Assembly (NCBI GenBank): GCA_005408345.1
Contig: SEMN01000404.1
Span: 310,001-374,000, forward strand
Source: Macquaria australasica
Taxonomy: Eukaryota; Chordata; Actinopteri; Centrarchiformes; Percichthyidae
Length of the DNA stretch: 64,000 bases
Direction: 5' to 3'
The stretch's first letter is position 1. Every line of letters begins with the position of its first letter. Below, in pieces: positions 47,101-57,882 of the stretch. Both the position numbers and the translations under genes were made by a program. The notes beneath the pieces were generated by a model. That model was not told the origin of the DNA. It saw only the letters and a list, made by a program, of their open reading frames with translations, and did no database searches.

Positions 47101-50100
47101 ATTAATTTTACAGAAAATTTAATGAATCACATATTGATATCACAAAAAATTAGATAAACCATGATCTATATCGCCCTCTCCTACTTAGTATACAGCGAAC
47201 CAGCTGGACGTTAGCACACCATCTGGCAGAATACCAATAGCCTTCCTTTTTTATTATATTTTTACTATTTTATTACACACTATGGTCTCCTGGAGACTGC
47301 ACACATCTGATATGTTACAAAAAAGCCCAAATTAAATTGACAAACAAACTGGTTTAATTCTCAGGTACATGTGAGATCACTCAGAGACAAAACCAACACT
47401 GGTTTGTTAAAGTAAAACAAAACATAAAACAAGCTAATTGGTTTTGGAAGTTCTGTAAGAGATAGCGGTGTGTTGTTGGCATGTTGTCAGGTGTGCAAAC
47501 AAATACCCTGGTTACACCTGGCGCCTTGCAAACCACTTCTTTTAATTTCCGGCAGACTAGGCACGGGAAGTGCATTGCTGCCTCCTGCCGGTAAAGAACA
47601 ACAACACAATTTGGTCTTTACAAACAGAAAAGATGTACGTGTTTATCTGCATATAGAGCGGGGAAGTGAGATCCTATCACAAGTGGTCACTTGAGATGCA
47701 TGTGGAGACGCACTGTAATGCCAGGTGTGAACTGACGTACTTGGAGCTGTCCACCTGTGATCGGATCACCCAAGTCGCATGTTAATGCCAGGTGTAAACA
47801 GGGCCAAAGAGATTCTGAGGAAAGAAAACACACGTGGAAAACCCCTCAGCAAGGCCGAGGCCAGAGGAGCAGCTCTCAGTGTTGATCCAATTAACTCTAG
47901 TGAGCCAAACCAGCTCTGTTCACCCATGAACAAATCACATGAAGTGAGGGAAGTATCTGCCACCTTCTGCCCTCTGACTCCAAACCACAAATGTATTTAA
48001 ATAGAATTTTTTTTTACCTGACAAAGATACAATTTAGATCAAAACATTGCCTACTTAAATAAATGTGTAGTCAATATGCAGCTTTTTCATTGATACCGTT
48101 TTCCAAAAGCCTTGCACCTACAGTACACACATATAATTACATGCTGTATAATTATGGTCTTTCTTCCCTGATGGTTTGCCATGTAAAAACACCCAAAACG
48201 ACTGCCAATCACTTCTACAAAAAAAGTAGAAGTAGGTAATTAGGTATTGCATAGGAGGCTATCTCTTGGCCATACTGTCTTTGCTGGCATGCTACTGTAG
48301 GCCTCTTGAGTCTTCGGCTTTCAGGATGTTTACAAAGGTTCCTACTGTATAATTAGACAGGCTGCAACTGTTGGCGTGCCGTACAACGCAGCTCCTCTAA
48401 TGGCTTTTAGTGTAAATGAACTATAGGCTCCAAAAATACTCTGCATCTGTTGAGGTGAATGGGAAAATGACACATTCCACATGAGGTTATAGGCCCTATA
48501 AGCCTATATTATGGGGTCTGACTAGCTAATTTCACTTCTTCTTGTGTCTTGTGATTTTAAAAAGTTATCGTTCTACCAGGATGAAAGTTCATAGGGAGTA
48601 TGTCTGGGGCGTATTTGCTTGATTGACAGGTGTCTCAGAAAATCACACTCAACTGCAGAAGTTGTCGCTTGCTTGCCCCCATTTCCCAAATGTGTATTTC
48701 TGGCTTTAAGCAGCTAGTAAGACACAGGTGATTTTTAAATCTACAGACATCCCTTAAAGTTCAACCAAAAATTACAAATGTCGTCATCAAAAATTATGTA
48801 AAAGTGATTTTCAGATTTGTTGTTAATATAATTTTATTACCAAAAGAGAGAAAAAACATCTTTGCAGATATATCAGAAATGCTCCTCCAGCCTCCAAGCC
48901 TCTGGGAGGGTGGCTGTTACGCCCTCAGAGGCTTGAAGGCAACAAAATGAATATCAAAACACAACACATGACTCAGTTATTCCATACTTTGTTTAGCTCT
49001 GCAGGAAAAGTAAAGGGAGTTTTACTAATAGTTCCAGCTGTTCTTGGATGGACAGACCTGACCCACAGTACTTTTATTTTTCATTCTCAGTTGTTGTATT
49101 TGGAGTTATAGGTGTGATGTCTATGCATTTAAATATTTTATATTTCATGACAGGTTAAATTATAGATAAAACAGGAATGTCCTCAAGGTAAAAGCTCCAT
49201 TTAAACCCAAGTAAACATTAATTAATCATTCATTTATTATTGGAAACATTATTCTTCCTAAATCTTAAATTGCTGGCTTGTCTGTTGGCAAATTTCACAT
49301 TTGTTTCATTTTTGCACACAGCTCACCTGTTGTGCACCGACTAAAAGACTCTCCAGGTTGTGCTAGCAATTAATTGAAATTATTATCTGGATGTATTGAT
49401 TACAGTAAACAAGCAATATGCAGAGTGTGCTTGTAGATGGTGAATGATAAGGCGCAGTGTTATTTTGTGGGTCACACCTTGATTTAGATGAAGTTCTCAG
49501 TGAATACCACAACACAAAACTCAGCACTAAAATGCCTCCATTACCTATACAGACTCATATCAGCACTTCATGGTCTATGTATATCGTTTGGTACTGAACA
49601 ATCACACTGAAGATGTTCCTTATGTTACTCACAGCCTCTACTCACCGTTTCCTCTGTCTCCCCACCCGTGTATGCTGTCGCAAGTGTGGAGGAGCACTGC
49701 TCCAGGTAATCTGGCTGGCGTCCACGCTGAGTGCTGCTGCTGATGGAGATAGTGTAGATACTGCCGCTGTAGCCGTCACAGGAACAGTGGTCACCTCGTT
49801 GCCCTCCGTTCCCTGACGCCCAGACAAAAACAGAGCCCCTCCCGTGCCGGCCCTGAGATTAATTGGGGAAGCAGACAGAGGTGATTAATGTATTAATGAT
49901 ATTTACACATTGATAAGGAGAAAAAGATAAGACCTTGAAGTAAATATACAGCCGCAGGTAGGACACAGACATAAACAAACACACGACTCTTTCACACACA
50001 AACTCTTCCTCTCTCTTTCTTTCTCTCACTGCTTTGATGCCGTTCTGTAAAGCAAGACGAGTCAGAGGCCCAGGTCCCTCCAAAGTGACCCCGTCATCTT

Positions 50101-53100
50101 CTGGCCCCCAGCTAGCTGAGTAGATATCAATATACTGTGGTCTGAAGGTCAGTGACTGGGCCTCCACGATGTCTGTCACATCTCCATCCAGCATACGGAT
50201 GCCTAGAGATAAAGGGGGCAGAAGAGTAATGACAGTGTTTGAATCCATTATATACAAAACTTTGACCTCCAGAAGTTCTTTGGCATTGTAGCTTCATGCC
50301 GTCACATGGACTCACCGCCTATCCGCGCGTGGAAAGCGACTCCAGCCGTGCACTGAGAGTTATTTGCAGCCGCAGCAACCATCCCTGCACACTGAGTCCC
50401 ATGGCTTCGAAGAAAGGAGGAGAACATCAGAACATGAGGTTAGATGCATATGCATGAGGAGAAGACAGGCTATTTCCGTTACATCAAACCAGTGAGAAGA
50501 CAGAATTCAGACTGGGGAAATTGCATATCCATATATGCATGTAATTACTGAAAAATTGAAAGAAAAGCATGCATTAATTAAAGTTGGAATTATGATGGGG
50601 AAATATAACTGCAAAACAGGTGTGAAGAGAAAACGAGAAATAATAAGCACTCACTAGTTGGAAGCATTGTTAGAATAATTCGGAGACGGATCTTGGTCTT
50701 GTCCGTTCACATCATAACTGGCGAGAGGATCCTGAATCAGATGGATAGTAAGTAGCAGCACATAATAAGATGCCAGCAGCTATCTGTCTCTGTTTCATCA
50801 GACAAATCACAAAGAGCATTATTCACCAGTCCACTCTGCAGTTAAGTGGATCAGACGTTTAATGTCCATTCCAATACTCTTGGCCGGCCTTTTCAAACCT
50901 TTGGCCCAAAAGCTCTGCCTGCAATATCTGTCTCAGCTCTCCGCTCTTACACTAAGAGCTCTGCCAAATTGCTTATGATTAATGTCCCCTTCCCCGAGAA
51001 CAGCGTCCCATCCCAGGGCACTTACATAATTTGGCTTCAGATCCGGATGCTCTCTCTCAATGCCATCATCTAGGACAGACACCACCACACCCTTCCCAGT
51101 GTACCCTCTCCTCCAGGCCCCAGCAATGTTCATACGAGGCTGGCAGCCTTTGGACTCATCGCTGCAGTGCTGTGGAGCAAATAGTGGGACATCCAGTTTA
51201 GCCCTTGGGAGTAAAGAATAAATCAGGGTCTATTTTAGGCTCTGTCTGTCTGGGTTTATGTGTCTGTGTCTTAGTAAAGGAAAAAGAAATCTGACTCACA
51301 ATGTACCACAGGCTGTTCCACATTGAGTCATTATAGTGCAGTGTCCGGGTGCTGCTGGACAGAGGATTTGCAGTGGGGAGGTGTTTGGTCTTCGTGTCAA
51401 TGGAGTAGATGTGACTGGCTCTGGAGTTCCTCTTTGCTCTTCTCTGGACCACCTGCTGTTGGAGCCATTCCACCTTAAAAGGAACACACAGGGTACTTTT
51501 ACAGATGTAGACATGTATATGGTGTTTTTAGCCACGCTAGCGGCATGGTTCAGTTGATGGTCAGTCAAGTACTTTGGTCCAGACTGAAATATCTCAGCAG
51601 CTAAATTTTGTACAGACATTCACAGTCCCCAGAAGATGAATCCTAACAACTTTGGAGATCCTCTGACTTTTACTCTAGCACCACCAGCAGGTCAAATCTG
51701 TGGTTTTTAGTGAATTGTCAACAACTGTTGGAATGATTACCTCGAAATTTGGTACACACTCAGCATGAATAGTAATAACTTTGGTGATTTCTTAACTTTT
51801 TTTTATCTTGCACCATCATCAGGTCAAATGTTTAATTCGTCCAATATTGGTTCAGAACCAAATACCTGCACAATTAACAACATTAGGCCTCAGCTTTACT
51901 TTGTGTTTAGTGCTAAGTAGCAAACGTTAGCATGGCTGTAGACTGTTTGCGACCTAAAGGATAATTCTGGTTTATAACAATTTTTGTGTGCGTCTTATTT
52001 TCATAGTTTGGGTCATTATTTCTAACGGTTATGATAAAATTGTGCTCGCCAAAGTTATTGTGGCGATCTGGGAAAATGGTAACATCGCTAAACAAAATCT
52101 GACAGGGCAAGAAGCAGTGAGTTGTGCAGACAGGTTGTAAACAACGCTTTAGCCAGATAACCTAAATCACTTGATTTCGAGGTGAAACCCAAAGTGTACG
52201 CATCCAAAATGCTGGTAATAATCCCTAATTGACTGTTTGCTAAGCCTTGTCCCCTTGAGTTACTGTTGCTAAGTCTGTCAAGCTTTACATTCTCGCACCG
52301 CACATAGGCAGTTTATATTGACAACAGTGGCACATTTACCATCGAAATTCTTAGTAAATTTTTTAAACTATGGGTACTTGATTTCAGTCTGTCAAATTTT
52401 GGCAGCTGAAATGGCAACTGCTGCTGGCAGATGTTATCAGCAGTAGCTAGTTAGATCATTAAGCTAATGTTTGCTCCATGAGTTGGTTGAAAACCTCTGA
52501 CTGACTTTTTAATGTTTCCAGCTGACTCGTTTTAAAACAAGAATCTTGTGAAAGGGATCTTAAATATCCTAGCAAATGTCCTATTATTTATTATAATTAT
52601 GATGAGGAAAAATGTAAGATCAGACTGTTATTTTGTTTTAATATAACCCTGTTTGGCTGCCTAGTTTAAATACGTGTTTGGGGAGGGGTTTAGCAAAAGG
52701 CCAAGTGAAGTCGAAAACTGTGTGTACAGCTATGTTAATAGTTTAACCAGGAAGTCGGTCTGTAAAGTATGATAAAGTGTAAAGTTTACCTCAGGCAGTT
52801 TGGGTAATATTTTTGCCATTTGCCTTCTGTCATCTGTCATAAATAGTCTAACCGCTCATATTTCTTCTTGCCCTGAGATGTCTCCATTTCCAATTATCCT
52901 TTAAATGTGGTGTGTGATCTTGGGCATTTTGTTCCTCTTTGTTAATGACTCTCTGCATCTTAAGGTTTTATGGTTGTGTGTGTGTGTGTGTGTGAGTGGC
53001 CATGATGTGTGTGTGGGGATGAGTGTGTATAAGGGGCCAGTACATGAACATGTGTGTGCTTATGCGTTGGTATCTGGAGGTAGGGTGGGGACATGCTGCT

Positions 53101-53579
53101 GATTAATAATCTAGCAGAGTCTTCCAGTTCTCCTCATATCCCATTACTATACCTTGGTCTCCTTGGCGACGCTAACAGTCACCTCTTTGTTGGACACAGT
53201 GGACCACTTCGCTGTCTCGTGATGTCGAAAACTGTAATAACTCTTCAGGTCTCCAATCTGGTGAAACACACATCAAATCCTCTAAATGAATTTGTTTTCA
53301 GGTGAAGGTGTGCTGCTCATCCCGCTCTGCCACTGTACTAAACAGCTGTTAAATTATGAAACTGCCTTTGGTGTCTTTTATTAAGGCGGCTACCTTACAC
53401 CTGTGATAGTTTTTCAGGCAATGGCAACCTGAGCCACAAGACTCCAGCCACACTGCTGCTGCTGCTCATGTGTGTGTATTTGTGTGTGTGTGTGTGTGTG
53501 TGTGCGCGCCTCTATACATGCACATACTGTTCATATGTGTGTGTGTTCGTGTCCATAATGCCATGACATAAACTGATTT

Positions 53580-53628
<49 letters not shown>

Positions 53629-55125
53629 GAGGAGCTCTGGGTAATTTATGTTTAATAAAAAGGTGTCTTAGGTTGGCAATTTTCTGTGATTATGGTCCTA
53701 ATTTATTCCTTGATGGCTCTGTCAAAAGCACATTTTGCTTTTCAGTTTCAAAGGGTCTTCCTGGTTCATATCAGCCGTAGTGAAACATGGACCCAAGACC
53801 TGCAACTTTCATTACAGCACCTATCCTCAGGGAGTACATGTGTTGAATTTTATGGGCCTGGGCTCTATGACTTGCTCTGTTTTATTTATTTGCTTTATTA
53901 TTTATTGATTTTGTTTTTATTTGGCCATTCTGTGGGTGTATTGACATGTCTGGTCTGATTGTTTTCAGTTTTTACTTCTTTCTTTATGTCTATGAGTACT
54001 GACAAATTCTTTGCGACCTTGATTAAAAGGGCAATAAAGTGCTGGATCTTGGTTCTTCGAGGTTTAACTGTTTGGATAATTAATATTATATGGTCAGGGT
54101 TAAAATAATGAAATGAAGGTAAGAAGTGAGAGAACGCAATGTGATTTTCTTTTTTTGGCAGCTTGGTATCCTTCTCACACCCACGGACATCCCGACAGGC
54201 TTGTAATGTAGATGAGCAGCTGCTGACTTCTGATATAAAAAGTTCTCCAAGACTCCACAAAAGTAAACATTTTCAGGTAATGTTTTTTCTTTATTTTGCA
54301 GTAGCTTAGTGGCAGTTCAGTACTACTTCTACAAGTTAGGTTTATTACCTTTTTATCAATTTGAGATATAATCATCTGCTGCAGCTATAAAAACTATTTT
54401 TTACTGTCAAATATAATTTGATTTGAGGTTTCCATACGTCTTAAAAAGAAATGAAACATTCCTCTAGTTTCTGCAAGTCAGATGGAGGACAGTGAATTGC
54501 AAACACAATCACATTTATTGCACTTAATCTCAAATATAATACAATTTATGTTACTACTCCAGTGAGATATTTCCAATAATATTGTTTTATATGACATTGC
54601 AGATGTGGCAGTCTGGTAAATGGGACACTATTAGTCTATTGAATTCGCTGAATACATTTATATCAATTACAGTGGTGAGTTAGAGAAGATTTTTAAAGAT
54701 TTGAGACAACATTTTGCAACAATCATCATACTGTCTACTGGATTGTGTCTCGATTTCTAGTTTTTCTGTAGTTCAACGTCTTTGAATGGGATGTGGCCTG
54801 TTGACTTAAAGGCCTGTACACTCTGAGCTTCTATATGGGCCTGAATAAACACATGAACAGTGACAGACTGAGAAATTAAAAACTTTTACAGCAATTGAGA
54901 TCAAGATTGCAAATTCTGGGTACAGTATGTCCTTGTCTGGTGCTTCTAATATAAAGTATGTTGGATCACACCTACCTGCCCCATGTTAGTAAATCCATAT
55001 TTCTCTGCTATCCTGTTGACAGACTCACGGTCAGCTCTTATTCTTATCGCCCAGTCGTTGGTGTAAATCGTTGCATGACAAAACTGGAGGAGAGCTCCCA
55101 TCCACAGCGTGTAAAAACGCACCAT
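28788..55125 (-). CDS. pcsk5: Proprotein convertase subtilisin/kexin type 5, long membrane-anchored (PC5/6B-like) form
   Basis: The assembly has 37 in-phase coding exons and about 1900 residues; human PC5B has about 1860. Coding exons in transcript order: 55125-54976, 53257-53153, 51473-51300, 51169-51026, 50731-50655, 50404-50316, 50202-50030, 49852-49646, 46786-46686, 46595-46492, 46137-46017, 45743-45555, 44460-44324, 44180-44058, 43849-43747, 43434-43244, 42978-42894, 42441-42338, 42194-42056, 41820-41705, 41352-41250, 40435-40299, 38892-38692, 38497-38429, 38288-38246, 38053-37911, 37732-37532, 36448-36365, 36242-36044, 35190-34976, 34320-34078, 33236-33000, 32882-32705, 32042-31825, 31019-30919, 30483-30276, 29278-28788. 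Domain order: signal peptide, propeptide, subtilase domain, P domain, Cys-rich furin-like repeats, one membrane helix, acidic cytosolic tail. PC5 cleaves secretory precursors at multibasic sites. DIVYMGQDGTVYRKF and DELEYDDESY in the tail identify PCSK5B rather than PCSK6 or furin. Catalytic-motif changes are described separately. The first ATG is at 55125; an in-frame GTG precedes it. Confidence 0.93.
31619..31689. repeat. Perfect 34-bp inverted repeat with 3-base loop
   Basis: The left arm (31619-31652) begins ACGTAACGACCATAG and the right arm (31656-31689) is its exact reverse complement, with GGT between. It lies in the pcsk5 intron between coding exons 34 and 35. Flanking bases do not extend the pairing. 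It belongs to none of the other repeat families in the window. Confidence 0.95.
34540..34865 (+). repeat. Family-A interspersed repeat (pcsk5 intron)
   Basis: Shares GTTAGCATGCTAACATTTGC, GGGAATGTCATTAGTTTGCA and CATGCCAATCCATCCAACAT with the other copies; it ends at AGAGCCATGTCGCTTGTGTG. Confidence 0.75.
36599..36963. repeat. Family-B fold-back element with terminal inverted repeats
   Basis: The ends are GACATTTTGGGAAAC and its complement GTTTCCCAAAATGTC. Longer inverted arms include the TTAGCTTAGCATAA-like block and the CTAACTCTTGGCAAGAAAG block. It lies in the pcsk5 intron upstream of coding exon 28. No coding capacity, so it is a MITE-like element. Confidence 0.75.
37745..37865. repeat. 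Family-C repeat fragment (pcsk5 intron)
   Basis: TACTTTTACTTAAGTGACAT and ACTTAAGTAAGTTCCACCAG match the family-C interior and end. It sits directly upstream (transcript sense: downstream) of coding exon 27. Confidence 0.55.
38092..38123. repeat. (CA)n microsatellite upstream of pcsk5 coding exon 26
   Basis: CA on the plus strand is TG in pcsk5 sense. It ends about 40 bases before the acceptor of the exon starting at 38053. Confidence 0.9.
39440..39640. repeat. GAACATTC-rich internally repetitive block (pcsk5 intron)
   Basis: Multiple AAGAACATTC, GAATGTTCTT and AACATTCTTA units occur in both orientations over 200 bases, a pattern seen in some fish MITE-like repeats. No gene. Confidence 0.5.
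40690..41020 (-). repeat. Family-D repeat (pcsk5 intron), reverse
   Basis: Ends with CATTTCAGCTCTAC preceded by ATCGATTATCATAATAGTC, the mirror of the family's left end. The TTTTGTTCGACCAAAAGTCC block lies in its middle. Confidence 0.55.
44488..44557. repeat. CTA/CCA trinucleotide microsatellite beside pcsk5 exon 13
   Basis: An irregular ACTACC/ACCACC/CTCCTA run immediately upstream (transcript sense) of the acceptor at 44462. In pcsk5 sense it reads TAG/GGT/GGA-type repeats. Confidence 0.8.
44590..44790. repeat. Family-C repeat fragment (pcsk5 intron)
   Basis: GTGGTGGAATAAGTATTCAG, GTACTTAAGTAAAACGTAAC and AAGTAGAGCACTATTATCAG resemble one end of the 55.8-56.6 kb element. Confidence 0.6.
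46141..46165. repeat. (CA)n microsatellite abutting the acceptor of pcsk5 coding exon 11
   Basis: In pcsk5 sense the TG run reads straight into TCAG and then the exon at 46137, with no other pyrimidine tract. Confidence 0.9.
46787..49645 (-). other. pcsk5: pcsk5 intron 8, the gap beside the serine exon
   Basis: This 2.9 kb intron separates the oxyanion exon (49852-49646) from the serine exon (46786-46686). It contains the MITE-like element and an imperfect hairpin around 48895-48935 (CAAGCCTCTG...CAGAGGCTTG). I searched by eye for a second, consensus-like serine exon (GTSASAP-type) on the minus strand and found none. Confidence 0.6.
47506..47803. repeat. MITE-like element with about 17-bp inverted ends (pcsk5 intron 8)
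   Basis: The left end CCCTGGTTACACCTGGC pairs with the right end GCCAGGTGTAAACAGGG, with one mismatch. Inside, AATGCCAGGTGTGAACTGAC near 47718 repeats the right-end motif in direct orientation. No coding capacity. Confidence 0.6.
51520..51950 (-). repeat. Family-A interspersed repeat (pcsk5 intron 2)
   Basis: Reverse-oriented copy starting with TTTTTAGCCACGCTAGCGGC and ending with CAAACGTTAGCATGGC, just upstream (in transcript sense) of pcsk5 coding exon 3. Confidence 0.75.
53480..53625. repeat. (TG)n, poly-A and (TA)n tracts in pcsk5 intron 1
   Basis: A TG run at about 53480-53505, then 16 A and a TA run at 53581-53625. Simple sequence only. Confidence 0.85.
54976..55125 (-). other. pcsk5: pcsk5 coding exon 1: signal peptide and start of propeptide
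   Basis: Fifty residues. A short hydrophobic leader (MVRFYTLWMGALLQFCHA) is followed by IYTNDWAIRI, the equivalent of human VYTNHWAVKI, and KYGFTNMGQ. The leader is shorter than in human PC5. Just upstream on the minus strand CTCTTTATCTCCGCAG resembles a splice acceptor, so this may be the second transcribed exon, after a noncoding one. The exon ends CAG followed by GTAGGT. Confidence 0.8.
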
Positions 55126-55792
55126 CACTGCGGAGATAAAGAGTCTTCCTCTAATTAGACTGTGCCAATGTGTTTCATGCGTTGTCCCTGCACCCTGTTC
55201 TCCTGCGAAAAGCGTCTCTCATTGCGGGAAGTGTACGTTGAAAATTTAAGTCCGCTGTTGCAAAGAATCAAGTTTCATCAGATGTTCTGCAGAAACGGAA
55301 GGATCTTTACCGGCTGAAGTTGTCAAGACTGGACTCTCCTTCACTGGGAACAGGCTACTATCAAATTACTGCTTCAACATGGGAGCCAGGGATCAACTGA
55401 AGTGTGTCCTTTATAAGGATCCCACCTGTAGTTGCAGACCAAAGTGTGTATATTACAGTTTAATTAAATAGACCGTGTTTTTCCTCATTAATTGCCCTGC
55501 TAGTCATTGTATAAACATAATGCAAAATGGTTAAGAACTGGTCAAATAAAAAAAGGTAAACTGGCTAATAGATACTGCAAATTACAATAAACCTTCATCG
55601 TAGGCCTCGTGTCATGCCCATGACGCACCACGTGGTTTCCGGAGTGACGCTATAATATACAAATAAAATAAAATAAAATAAAAGGACCATCTATAGGACC
55701 ATCACATTACAGTTAATGTGTTGTATCCTCTTTGACATTGAAGTACATGGTTCAAAATTGTACTACATATTTACATGTATCTTTATTAGAAC

Positions 55793-56637
55793 CAGTAGTG
55801 GAAAGTACATTTATTTATTTTAAATATTGTACTTAAGTACAGTTTTAAAGTACTCCTTTTTATGCTGCTTTATACTTCTACTCCAACACATTTCGGAGGG
55901 AAACAATGTTTACTCTGCTACATTTATTTAACAGCTGTAGTTAATATTCACTTTTCAAATTAAGATTTGACATAAAAAACATGATGATGATCTTATGAAA
56001 TACAACACAGCGTTAAAGATTAAACCAGTGGTTTTCGTCTTATGATCTTTTACAAAAAAGCCATGTCTAGTTGGGGCCCCTTGTCACATGATTCAGACAT
56101 CTATGAGTTTTTATCAGTTCCACCAAAAATAGATCTTTTCAGATTGTTTCATTTAAATAACAGTTTGAGGCCCAAAGAGGTCAAATTGGTCAATATTTCA
56201 CCAAAAAAGAAATAAGAGAAAAGAGTCTTTTCTTCTTTTGTCTCACATTAATCATCTCATGACCCCCCCCCCCCCCCAGATTTATCTTATGATCCTTCGG
56301 AGGGCTCCTGACCCTTAGGTTGGGAAACACTAGACTTAACTTTAAAGTGGATAAAACTAGCTCCCCCTCGACCAGCTACAACAGTAAAATTCTGCTTACA
56401 CATTGATGCATCAGTATCAACAATCTAATGTTATAACACATATCAGTCACTGGTAATTTTTCTGCAGAATGAGTACTTTTACTTTGATACTTTAAGTACA
56501 TTTTGGTGATTATCCTACCATACTTCTACTTATGTAGGATTTTGAATCCAGGACTTTTACTTGAAACAGAGTATTTTTAGACAGTTGCATTGGTACTTGT
56601 ACTTAAGTAAAGGATCTGAGTACTTCTTCCACCACTG
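55793..56637. repeat. Family-C repeat with short terminal inverted repeats
   Basis: The ends CAGTAGTGGAAAGTAC and GTACTTCTTCCACCACTG form imperfect inverted repeats, and the interior is rich in ACTTAAGTA motifs. This arrangement is common in fish genomes. It includes a run of 17 C at about 56262-56278. Shorter relatives occur near 18865-18970, 37745-37865 and 44590-44790. Confidence 0.7.
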
Positions 56638-57377
56638 AATGAAAAGGAAAAATGGACTAATGATCTCTGTATCGTCATCTTTTGTCAGTATGTAGGTTCT
56701 GCTCTGTTTCACAGTGCAGTGTAATCAGTATTTAACATCTGTACACAGAGAATTGTGTTTTTGAGCTATAATGCCCAGCACATTCATGTTTTTTCCCCTC
56801 ATGATGCTTATTTCTTGCTCCTGGACAAACCTTGATTCAGAACAACAGCAAGAAAAGACAAACAGCATTAAAGCACTCTGCTATAATGTGAACCACATAC
56901 ATAATGGCATTCTCAGTCATGTAGTAGTCACTGTCTAAACTGATCATATGCTGTATGGTCTGTGTGTTTGCAGTAAAAAGCCTAATTATGAAACCCAGAG
57001 GATGTGTTAATCATTTTGGGGGAAAAACAATATTTGCCTGGAGGCAATGGATTTTTTAAATTCCTTTTTTTGGCCAAATGCCTTTCCCTTTGGCACCACA
57101 GCAGACTGCGAACTGAAAAGCGATATCCCTGCATTTAAAAATTCACTGCTATAACTGGGTCAATCTGAAGCAATCAGAAAAAAATCCTTCATGGTGCATA
57201 AGAGTACCATCAAGATATTCTTAAATTTTAATGTTGCAATTCTACACAGATGGGAAAGACTAGAAACTTGAGTGGTGATAAATTGCAGTGAGTGAACATA
57301 ACACTGCGAATCTATGAGCTGTTGACTTCTGCACATGTATGATCTATAACATTAACAATACAGTATTTTAAAGGAAA

Positions 57378-57882
57378 TTGCTTTCTGGATGAGAGTTAGC
57401 TGAGAAGATTGATCCCACTCTCACCTCTCTCTCTGTATGCTAAATATTAAGCTACAGACGATTAGCTTAGCTTAGCACAAGAACTGGAAACAGGGGGAAA
57501 CAGCTAGCCTGACACTGTCCAAAGATTAAGCTCATTAATTAACACACAACTTCCTGGAGTCTCCGCTGGTTGCCTGACAACTGGTCTCAGCCAAGAAATA
57601 GTCTGGCACATAACCCACCGCAAATCGATGAATTGTAGTTTTTACACTTTGGTTTTTCTATGGATTAATCAAACGAGATATAAGGTGTTAATAATGAGCT
57701 TTAGAGGTGCTGGTAGTCGGATTTTGTTACCTTTGGACAGAGCCAGGCTAGCTGTTTCCCCTGTTTTCAGTCTTTGTGCTAAGCTAAGCTAACCGGCCGC
57801 TGGCTGTTCTTTCATATTTAACAGACAGGAAAGTGGCATCGATCTTCTCATCTAACTCTCAGCCAGAAAGCAAATAACGGTA
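57378..57882. repeat. Family-B fold-back element (intergenic)
   Basis: The left arm TTGCTTTCTGGATGAGAGTT and the right arm ACTCTCAGCCAGAAAGCAAA are complementary. Inner arms TTAGCTTAGCTTAGCACAAG and GTGCTAAGCTAAGCTAAC also pair. The middle contains the GGAGTCTCCGCTGGTTGCC block. Confidence 0.75.

Larger units (their letters stand above)
46017..53257 (-). other. pcsk5: pcsk5 propeptide end and subtilase catalytic-domain exons (coding exons 2-11)
   Basis: Numbered from the ATG at 55125. The primary autocleavage site RRAKR ends at residue 100. Catalytic Asp177 sits in VSVLDDGIE, His218 in YHGTQCAG, oxyanion Asn319 in WASGNGG and Ser390 in ETSLSSSMAAG. IYSASWGPEDDG and CSCDGYSGSIYT supply the acidic residues of the S1 pocket. 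Relative to family consensus, HGTRCAGE is HGTQCAGM, PWYLE is PDYLE and GTSASAP is ETSLSSS. The internal propeptide site (basic RTIKR in human) reads ETAKW. A roughly 20-residue insertion follows the RRAKR site. Exon lengths and phases still follow the PCSK5 pattern. Confidence 0.88.

Noticed and set aside
28788..55125. Calling pcsk5 a pseudogene because of the altered serine motif
   Set aside because: Thirty-seven exons remain open with correct phases and mostly good splice sites over 1900 codons, and the P domain, Cys-rich repeats and tail are well conserved.
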